DNA from: a virus
Virus record (IMG/VR): IMGVR_UViG_3300042991_000525
Span: 1-29,860 of that record
Reading direction: 5' to 3' (one strand)
Length of the DNA: 29,860 bases
The translations under genes were made by a program, and so were the position numbers. Under the pieces are notes generated by a model, which saw only the letters and a program-made list of their open reading frames with translations, was not told the DNA's origin and made no database searches. Below are positions 9,557 through 15,202 of the stretch, in pieces. Numbering within the stretch: the stretch's first letter is position 1; each line of letters starts with the position of its first letter.

Positions 9557-10135
9557 CTACCTCATTCCGGCGAAACCGCCCCTGAACATATTCATCGTCT
9601 TGATAGGGCTCGGCAGCGTGCTGGGAGAGCCCAGCAAGCTGCTGGGCAAGGCGACCTCGGTGTTGCTCCGCAGGATTCCCAGCTGCTCCTGCACGCCGAC
9701 GATCTCCGCCTGGATCCTCCCCATCTCCGCCGCGTACCAGCTCTGCTTGTAGGCCACGTCCTCCTGTGTCTGCTTGAGCGTCCCGGTCATGACCTGCAGC
9801 GGGCTGCCGGCACCGAGTTCCGCGCCGCCCACGGCAAAGCCGGCCCGTTGAGTTCCCACCGTCTCGTAGCCGGCTTTGCCGATCCTGCCGTACTCGTACA
9901 GAGACTGGCCGCCCAGGCTAGCCGCCTGCTCCTGCAGCGACTGCACCTCGGCTTCTTTCTCGGCGATCGCCAAATCGCGCTGTTCCTGGCGGTACTCTTC
10001 CTCCGCGGCGGCCGTTTCCTCCGCCCGCTCTTCCTCTTTGACCGCCGACACGATCCCCGCCACGGCGCTCGTTGTTGCCGCCACGGCGCCGACCACCGCA
10101 GCGATCCCCACCAGAATTGGTACAGCTGGAGGCAT
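9557..10135 (-). CDS. Internal virion protein, T7 gp14-like
   Basis: The product is 192 aa; T7 gp14 is 196 aa. Residues 3-32 form an Ala/Val-rich hydrophobic segment that could insert in a membrane (VPILVGIAAVVGAVAATTSA and onward). Residues about 33-75 are a Glu/Ala-rich coiled coil, and the remainder is Gly-rich and Gln-rich. In T7, gp14 is ejected first and places the channel in the outer membrane. The hydrophobic-then-coiled-coil layout is common in podovirus proteins at this position. ATG at 10135 overlaps the preceding stop as ATGA, and the next gene begins 3 bases after this stop. The function is inferred from order, length and composition. Confidence 0.65.
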   Translation of the reverse strand: MPPAVPILVGIAAVVGAVAATTSAVAGIVSAVKEEERAEETAAAEEEYRQEQRDLAIAEKEAEVQSLQEQAASLGGQSLYEYGRIGKAGYETVGTQRAGFAVGGAELGAGSPLQVMTGTLKQTQEDVAYKQSWYAAEMGRIQAEIVGVQEQLGILRSNTEVALPSSLLGSPSTLPSPIKTMNMFRGGFAGMR

Positions 10136-10584
10136 CAGTTTACCCTCGCATACATAACGACGTTCTCTCCCGCAGGGCCAGCCCTACGCATGACCCCCTC
10201 GGTCTTGAATCCGAGCTTTTCCACGAAATGTCTGCCGGCACCCCAATCTTCCGAGCTCATAGCCTGAACCCGATGCAGTCTCAACCTGCGGGTGAAGTAC
10301 TCCAGCGCATCCTTCACCTTGCGGAAGGCGTCGTACGGATACTGCCGGATCTCCTGGTCAAGCACCATCCAGGCCTCGGCCGTTCCCGGCCAATACAGCG
10401 CCAGGCCGATGCACATGACCGGCTTCTCTCCGTGGAAATAGGTGTAGCTGGGTCCGAGCGTGGCGAGCCCGTCGAAAATCTTGCCGAACGTCGACACCTT
10501 GGCCATCGTGAGCTCATCGAAGGGTCTGAGCTTGAGAATGTCGCCGGGCTGGTATTTCTCGAACCACAGACTCACGTGTGTCAC
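10135..10584 (-). CDS. GNAT-fold protein, T7 gp13-like (DUF2833 type)
   Basis: This 149-aa protein has features of the GNAT acetyltransferase fold: a ...GEKPVMCIGLALYW... strand pair, a helix near SSEDWGAGRHFVEKLGF, and the typical closing strand LGFKTEGVMRR...VMYARVN. T7 gp13 (138 aa) occupies the same position between gp12 and gp14 and belongs to a GNAT-like family. The start is GTG at 10584 in a GTGA overlap with the nozzle gene; the frame is open further upstream but only inside that gene. The canonical acetyl-CoA loop (Q/RxxGxG/A) is not obvious, so it may be a structural or assembly protein that kept the fold rather than an active enzyme. Confidence 0.65.
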   Translation of the reverse strand: MTHVSLWFEKYQPGDILKLRPFDELTMAKVSTFGKIFDGLATLGPSYTYFHGEKPVMCIGLALYWPGTAEAWMVLDQEIRQYPYDAFRKVKDALEYFTRRLRLHRVQAMSSEDWGAGRHFVEKLGFKTEGVMRRAGPAGENVVMYARVN

Positions 10585-12980
10585 AACTCCTTGGTCTCCA
10601 GGAAAGGCATTACGCTGAGAATCGTCTGCGGCTGCGGCTGATCTTGCACGATCATCAAGAAACCGTCCGCATCCCAGGTGCCTTGCACCGACAGTTTCTT
10701 GAAGCCGCTGAATACGGGAGGCACCGCGTCCATCGGATCCTCTGGGTTGCGCCACTCGAACTCGGTGAGGCTGGTTTCATCCGGCCCCACCTTGGCCCCC
10801 AGGCTCTTGTAGAAGCCCACCAGCACGCTTTTGATCCGTTTCGTTTTGCCCAAACCCGGCCCCTGGTCGCCCCCGGCGTTCTGGCGCATCAGACGCATGA
10901 TCCCGGTGTAGGGCAGCCCGGCGTGGATCCTGTTCGCCCACACCTGCAGGCTGATCACGCCACCGCTGACCGTGCGCCGCGGATGATTGGCTCCGTCGCA
11001 GACCACGTCGACCTCTTCTCCGTTCAAGTGAGAGAAGCCAGACACGGACTCCTCGAAACGCTGCGCGGTGCCCCCCGCTGTCCAGGTCCCGTATAGATCC
11101 GTCACGATCGGGTAGCCCGCGGCGCCGGTGGCCGTGTTGGTGCCGTCGCTGATGTTCTCGCCATCGGTGAAACTGGTGGATCGGAGCCGGCACAGGTACT
11201 CGGTGGAGCTGATCTTCTGGAAGACCTGGCAGGTGCAGCCACTCAGTGCGCCCGTGAGCGTCGCGCCCGGAGCGAAATCCGCGGGGCTGGGCGCCGAGGC
11301 CACCTTGAGGTTGAAGAACGTGGCGTCGATCCCGTCGGAGCCCTCCTCGTTGTACAGCTGGAAGGTGTGAGTGCTCGCGCCTTTTACCGTGTAGATTTTG
11401 CCGTTGAGCTCGGTCATGCCCTCCATCCCCTCGATCCACACGTGTTGATCGTTGGCAAAGCCGTGCGAACTCGCCGTGATAACCACCGGATCCGCCTTGG
11501 TGGCTCCGCTGATCGTTTTGGCCGTACCGTAGTCCACCGTCAGGCCGGCGTCTACGAAGAACACGTCCCGCTGGTCAGCTCCCCAGTTGCGCGCTTTCAT
11601 GTAGCAGATCTGGCGGGCCGTGCCCAGAACGAAAGAGACCCAAAGCTCGTCCTCCGTGGTGCCGCTGATGACGGCGACGCTCTCGACCAGCTTCTCTGTC
11701 ACCGCGCGCGTCCATCCCGCCATGCTCACCGAAGGATCGTAGCCGAAGGCCAGCAGCGCGCCGTCGGTTCTCAGCACCCAGAGGATCGGAGAGGGTACGT
11801 TCTGCGCGGCCATTTCAGAGACGCCACAAGCCACGATATGAGGGGCCAGCGCCGTCAGGTCTGGCGCGACGTAGCCGTTGCGTTCATAGGTGAAGTACAA
11901 CTCCCGCAGCTGACTGCCCAGCTTCGGCACGAACAGGCAGCGGCTGCCGAACGGCTGGGCCTGCAGGTTTGCCGAACCCTGGCTTCCCTGCTGCTTGATC
12001 TGAAAGTTCTCCGCGTAGAAAGCGCCGTCGCCCCCGGTAAAGATGAACTCACCGCCAGAGGCCCCAACGAGAAGATCGGACCCGGCGACCAGCCAGCGAA
12101 TCGTCTGCGCTTTCTCGGAAGCGATCCGGAAACTCCAGGGATCCGAAGGCCCAGTCGCCGGCGTGACATTCGGGTAGCCCGCCACGGCCGGCGCCGTGTT
12201 GGTTCCGTCGGTGATCGTTTCGCCGTACCGGTAGTTGCCGCTCAGTGTCTTCACCACGTAGAGCAGCGCGGTGATCTTGGTCACCACGAGGCTCGTCGCG
12301 CCCGACGTCCCTCCGGTCAGCGTCGCCCCGGCCGCAAAGTCCGCGGGCGCCGCCGCCTGGCCGAGTTCCATCAGCCAGGTCTGCCAGGTGTTATAGTTGC
12401 CCACATACGAGCCCCAGACCATCTGCGGTTCATTCACTGTTGCGGCTACCACCAGCCTGCCCTGCCAGAAGGCGCCGCAGCTGGGATAGTTGCCCGAGCT
12501 GTTGAACGGTGCCCCCAGGGCGGCCCCGATGGTCCAGGTGAAGTCGTCGGTGGTCCGCTGAATGACCTGCGTGGCGTACGACGGGTGAAAGACGTACAGC
12601 AGGTCATCGTCCTGCGCGAATTTCAGCTCTCCGAGCACCGCGGTGGGCCAGGGCGTGACGATCTCCACCGGCGTCCCAGGAGGATTCTCGATTCTGGCGT
12701 GCGCCGTGTAGATCCGCGCATAGAGGTTGCCAAGCTCCAGCACATAATTTTGGAGTGACCCGCGCTCATAGGCTTTCAGTCGTATGCGTACACCGGCGGT
12801 TTTTGACGCATTGAGATAGTATGTTCCCGGTCGAAAGGCCATGGCTCCCTGCGGCAACGCCAGGTAGTTTTCGCAGCGGGACAGACCGCGCGCGTAGGCG
12901 TCCATATCCACGCGCCCGGCCAGGAGCTCCCCGAGTTCGCCGAAGAGCCAGTTGTTGAACAGAGGCGTGGCCTGTCCCAT
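10581..12980 (-). CDS. Tail nozzle protein, T7 gp12 (tail tubular B)-like, with inserted modules
   Basis: At 799 aa it matches T7 gp12 (794 aa). The N-terminus (NNWLFGELGELLAGRVDMDA, then ...YARGLSRCENYLALPQGA) is the recognisable start of podovirus nozzle proteins, which open with a statement that the tail protein reaches the adaptor ring. Residues 211-272 and 565-627 are two copies of a DFA.GATLTG module. Residues 488-556 resemble the E1 FCCH-like beta domain often annotated in phage tail proteins (VVITASSHGFAND...GMTELNGKIYTV). The protein would form the hexameric tube at the tail tip, attached to the gp11-like adaptor. It is followed by gp13-, gp14- and gp15-like genes, as in T7. It begins with ATG at 12980, one base after the preceding stop. 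Confidence 0.85.
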   Translation of the reverse strand: MGQATPLFNNWLFGELGELLAGRVDMDAYARGLSRCENYLALPQGAMAFRPGTYYLNASKTAGVRIRLKAYERGSLQNYVLELGNLYARIYTAHARIENPPGTPVEIVTPWPTAVLGELKFAQDDDLLYVFHPSYATQVIQRTTDDFTWTIGAALGAPFNSSGNYPSCGAFWQGRLVVAATVNEPQMVWGSYVGNYNTWQTWLMELGQAAAPADFAAGATLTGGTSGATSLVVTKITALLYVVKTLSGNYRYGETITDGTNTAPAVAGYPNVTPATGPSDPWSFRIASEKAQTIRWLVAGSDLLVGASGGEFIFTGGDGAFYAENFQIKQQGSQGSANLQAQPFGSRCLFVPKLGSQLRELYFTYERNGYVAPDLTALAPHIVACGVSEMAAQNVPSPILWVLRTDGALLAFGYDPSVSMAGWTRAVTEKLVESVAVISGTTEDELWVSFVLGTARQICYMKARNWGADQRDVFFVDAGLTVDYGTAKTISGATKADPVVITASSHGFANDQHVWIEGMEGMTELNGKIYTVKGASTHTFQLYNEEGSDGIDATFFNLKVASAPSPADFAPGATLTGALSGCTCQVFQKISSTEYLCRLRSTSFTDGENISDGTNTATGAAGYPIVTDLYGTWTAGGTAQRFEESVSGFSHLNGEEVDVVCDGANHPRRTVSGGVISLQVWANRIHAGLPYTGIMRLMRQNAGGDQGPGLGKTKRIKSVLVGFYKSLGAKVGPDETSLTEFEWRNPEDPMDAVPPVFSGFKKLSVQGTWDADGFLMIVQDQPQPQTILSVMPFLETKEL
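11100..11288 (-). repeat. GATLTG module, copy 2 in nozzle gene
   Basis: Nozzle residues 565-627 read SPADFAPGATLTG, then SG.T..VF.K, ending DGENISDGTNTA..AAGYPIV. It lies immediately after the FCCH-like domain. It shares this pattern with residues 211-272 of the same protein and with residues 24-85 of the 149-aa protein at 19666-20115. Confidence 0.75.
12165..12350 (-). repeat. GATLTG module, copy 1 in nozzle gene
   Basis: Nozzle residues 211-272 read APADFAAGATLTGGTSGATS, then VV.K, G.Y..GETITDGTN and AGYPNV. The short plus-strand core gggtagcccgc, encoding AGYP, is shared by all three copies. Confidence 0.75.
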
Positions 12981-12981
12981 C

Positions 12982-13266
12982 TCACTTCCTCACGTGTACG
13001 TACAGCAGCCCGCCGCTGCCGCTCAGGCTGGCGATCTTCGGCCCCTGGAAACGGTTGTTGAGCCACCGAATGCCCGTATAGTTGGGCCCGTCCACCGGGA
13101 ACCTCGCGATCGGGCTGCCGCTGGCATCTTGCACCACACACAGATCCCCCGCGGCTCCGCCCGAGTCCACGGTGTAGCAGAGGAAGTCGATAAACGGGTT
13201 GCCGACCAGCTGGTCGTTCAACGTGTCCATCGTAATGACCGGTTTGCTCTGGTCGCTCACAGCCAT
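12982..13266 (-). CDS. Small protein of unknown function, probably virion-associated
   Basis: The product is 94 aa, beta-rich and soluble in appearance (ITMDTLNDQLVGNPFIDFL, ...GDLCVVQDASGSPIARF, ...YVHVRK). I recognise no family. The start is ATG at 13266, 10 bases inside the preceding gene, and the next gene, the nozzle, begins one base after its stop. The Gly/Ser-rich beta pattern and the position beside the nozzle suggest a tail component or fibre-attachment piece; that is inference only. Confidence 0.6.
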   Translation of the reverse strand: MAVSDQSKPVITMDTLNDQLVGNPFIDFLCYTVDSGGAAGDLCVVQDASGSPIARFPVDGPNYTGIRWLNNRFQGPKIASLSGSGGLLYVHVRK

Positions 13267-13454
13267 TTCGTTCTATCCAGTCTCCGCTCTCGATCTATCA
13301 CCAGCAGATCCGCCAGGCGCCACCGCCGGCGCCCCGCCACTGCCTCGCCCAGACAACTCCAGCCATCGCACCACCACTGATCCTCTCCCAGGACTCCGTC
13401 ACAGAACAACTCGTCGCACGCCCACACATCCGGGCCGAAGAACGTGTCACTCAC
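13257..13454 (-). CDS. Small Trp/Cys-rich protein of unknown function
   Basis: This 65-aa product is unusually rich in Trp and Cys in its first half (MSDTFFGPDVWACDELFCDG, then EDQWWCDGWSCLGE), with a basic second half (RRRWRLADLLVIDRERRLDR). GTG at 13454 overlaps the methyltransferase stop as GTGA, and its own end overlaps the next gene by 10 bases. Tight coupling on both sides supports it being real. Four Cys could bind metal, but the spacing is not a standard zinc finger. No function can be given. Confidence 0.5.
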   Translation of the reverse strand: MSDTFFGPDVWACDELFCDGVLGEDQWWCDGWSCLGEAVAGRRRWRLADLLVIDRERRLDRTKWL

Positions 13455-14068
13455 CTACCCACCCGCTTGAACAGCCGCACCTTGATCTCCTGTGCGACGT
13501 TGATATAGTGCTTCAGCACCATCGAGCGAAACTCCTCGTTGCGCTGCCCGATGTTCAGCGGTGGGCCAGCGTCGGCAGTGTACTCGATCCCCGACTGGTC
13601 GAAATCGCAGCTCACAGGATAGTGGTCCAGCTTGGTCGCCACCCTCCAGGGTTTGTTGAAGTAGATGAACGTCGCATCACAGATCGGAGGCCACTCGTGT
13701 GTCGGGTCCTGCACAGCCCCCATCGAGGAGTAGTACGGGCAGACGATGAAGACCTCGGCGTCCGGCCGCAGCACCCGCCACAGCTCGTCCATGAAGGCGA
13801 AGCGCAGCTTGGCTGGTACGTGCTCGAAGAAGTGGAGCATCCTGGCGGCGTCCACCGAGCTGTCCTTGAACGGCCAGGGGAAGGTGAAGAGGTCGTGCAC
13901 GACGTCGGCCCCCTCCCATTTGTCCACTACCTTCCAGCCCTCCTCCTTGTGCTGCCCCCCGCCCAGATCCAGGCGCAGGATCGGCCGCTCCAGCTTCGGC
14001 GTCACCCGCTGCTTCGGCGCTCTCGTCTGCCTCGCCTTTTTCCCGCTCACCGTTCCCTCCTTCACCAT
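13451..14068 (-). CDS. Class I SAM-dependent methyltransferase
   Basis: This 205-aa protein carries the class I methyltransferase core: motif I LRLDLGGG (residues about 31-38), an acidic second strand with VVDKWEGADVVHDL, a PWPFKDSSVDAA loop, FFEHVP as motif IV, and the LRPDAEVFIVCPYY strand. This is the Methyltransf_11-like pattern often found beside glycosyltransferases, where it methylates sugars or small glycoconjugates. ATG at 14068 overlaps the glycosyltransferase stop. An alternative GTG at 14050 has a better-placed AAGGAGG before it, so the protein may be 199 aa. The target is unknown; partnership with the neighbouring glycosyltransferase is inferred from the overlap. Confidence 0.8.
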   Translation of the reverse strand: MVKEGTVSGKKARQTRAPKQRVTPKLERPILRLDLGGGQHKEEGWKVVDKWEGADVVHDLFTFPWPFKDSSVDAARMLHFFEHVPAKLRFAFMDELWRVLRPDAEVFIVCPYYSSMGAVQDPTHEWPPICDATFIYFNKPWRVATKLDHYPVSCDFDQSGIEYTADAGPPLNIGQRNEEFRSMVLKHYINVAQEIKVRLFKRVGR

Positions 14069-14787
14069 ACAATGTCCTCTTGCTCAGAAAAATGCCCGAC
14101 TTTCACCCGCGTATCGCACCCGATCCTGTACCCCAGGCCAACGGCCTTCTCGAAGAAATACAGGTCTTGCGTCCACATGCCCATCCCCCGCCCCTCCTCC
14201 ATCCCCTGCACGGTCTTGAACCAGGGCTTGGTCAGGCGGGCGTCCTTGAAGATGTCCAGCTTGAACAGGGTGAAGCCCATGCCCAGGCCGTTGCACCGCT
14301 GGAGGCATTCCTGCTTCGGCGGCTGCGGCCAGAAGTTCAGCGGGACGAGCTCCGGATCCCCGTAGATCATCGGTTGGCCCAACTCCCCTTTGGTCCAGTA
14401 AAGGCCACCCACCACATCGACCTGATCCATGTTCTCCAGGAGCTTAATCAAGCCGTCCGGTGGAGGGATATTGTCGTTCTCCAGCGTCAGAATGTACTTG
14501 AAGGTGTTTAGCCCCGGGTGCTCCACGATCTGCTGGAAAGTCTGATTATAGGCCTCGCCGATCTCCATGTTGACCACCGGCAGCCGGTAGAACTTCTGAT
14601 TCATCGGCGGCATCAGGTTAAACCAGGAATTGGCGACGCGCAGGTGGATATGCCCGTCCTTAGAGGGCATGATGCAGATCGTCGAGGAGTCGCGGTACAC
14701 GCCCTGCTTGTTCAACCGCGTGGTTTGCTGCTGCAGGTCCAGGTTGAGGCGGCCCATCGACTCGTCGAGAAGGATCGACTTGCTCAC
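14062..14787 (-). CDS. GT-A fold glycosyltransferase-like protein
   Basis: The product is 241 aa from GTG at 14787, chosen because AAGGAG stands 8 bases before it and it overlaps the micro-ORF stop as GTGA; another GTG lies three codons upstream. Residues in the middle read ILTLENDNIPPPDGLIKLLE, where ENDN takes the place of the GT-A DXD metal and nucleotide-sugar site. DVVGGLYW follows, then CNGLGMGFTLFKLDIF, which fits the acceptor-side Gly-rich strand, then WTQDLYFFEKA and VKVGHF with the His that often closes the active site. This is a family 2-like layout. Donor and acceptor cannot be read from the sequence. Its place between fibre and nozzle genes suggests it modifies a virion or surface component. 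Confidence 0.75.
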   Translation of the reverse strand: MSKSILLDESMGRLNLDLQQQTTRLNKQGVYRDSSTICIMPSKDGHIHLRVANSWFNLMPPMNQKFYRLPVVNMEIGEAYNQTFQQIVEHPGLNTFKYILTLENDNIPPPDGLIKLLENMDQVDVVGGLYWTKGELGQPMIYGDPELVPLNFWPQPPKQECLQRCNGLGMGFTLFKLDIFKDARLTKPWFKTVQGMEEGRGMGMWTQDLYFFEKAVGLGYRIGCDTRVKVGHFSEQEDIVW

Positions 14788-14864
14788 AACAGCCACTCCT
14801 TGTGATCCACGGTCTTCCGCAGCGAGTCCTCGAGAGACTGGCCTCCTGTCAGCAGGATTCTCAC
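14784..14864 (-). CDS. Possible 26-aa micro-ORF coupled to both neighbours
   Basis: GTG at 14864 overlaps the stop of the FnIII-like gene as GTGA. The frame reads 26 codons (MRILLTGGQSLEDSLRKTVD, then HKEWLL) and ends in a TGA that overlaps the GTG of the glycosyltransferase, again as GTGA. Such double coupling exactly fills the gap and would be unlikely by chance. The codons for HKEW supply the AAGGAG used by the next gene. It could be a real peptide or simply a translational bridge that keeps ribosomes on the message. Confidence 0.4.
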   Translation of the reverse strand: MRILLTGGQSLEDSLRKTVDHKEWLL

Positions 14865-15202
14865 AACTTGATCCTCAACCTACCAGGAGCACCCGGAATG
14901 CTCCTCAACACGAAAGGGTCCGTCACCTCGTCGCTCCAGATGTAGTCCGACGCAAGGCCTGCCGCCAGCGATCGCACGCCTACCACCCAGTCCCCTTTGG
15001 GCAGGCTGGAGATGGTGTACTCCAGGGCGGCGGTGGTCCCCAGGACCTGCCAGCCCGTGCGGTCGGCCTTCGCCACGACCACCTCGTAGGTCTCAGCACC
15101 TTCCCCTGCGTCCCACGCGACAGTGACCGGGAACTGCGTGTGGATCGTCAGGCCCAGCAGCAGGGGCAGGACCACCAGCAAACCGATCAGCTTTTTCATC
15201 AT
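14861..15202 (-). CDS. Secreted fibronectin type III-like protein
   Basis: The 113-aa product starts with a clear signal peptide (MMKKLIGLLVVLPLLLGLTI). The rest has the fibronectin III pattern: VTVAWDAGEGAETYEVVVAK, then GTTAALEYTISSLPKGDWVV, then ...GVRSLA, ending in short strands. Two ATGs lie in tandem (15202 and 15199) in an ATGATGA overlap with the fibre stop. A single small FnIII domain behind a signal sequence could coat the host surface, help the fibre, or act in the periplasm; the context next to the fibre favours surface interaction but does not prove it. No lipobox Cys is seen. Confidence 0.7.
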   Translation of the reverse strand: MMKKLIGLLVVLPLLLGLTIHTQFPVTVAWDAGEGAETYEVVVAKADRTGWQVLGTTAALEYTISSLPKGDWVVGVRSLAAGLASDYIWSDEVTDPFVLRSIPGAPGRLRIKL

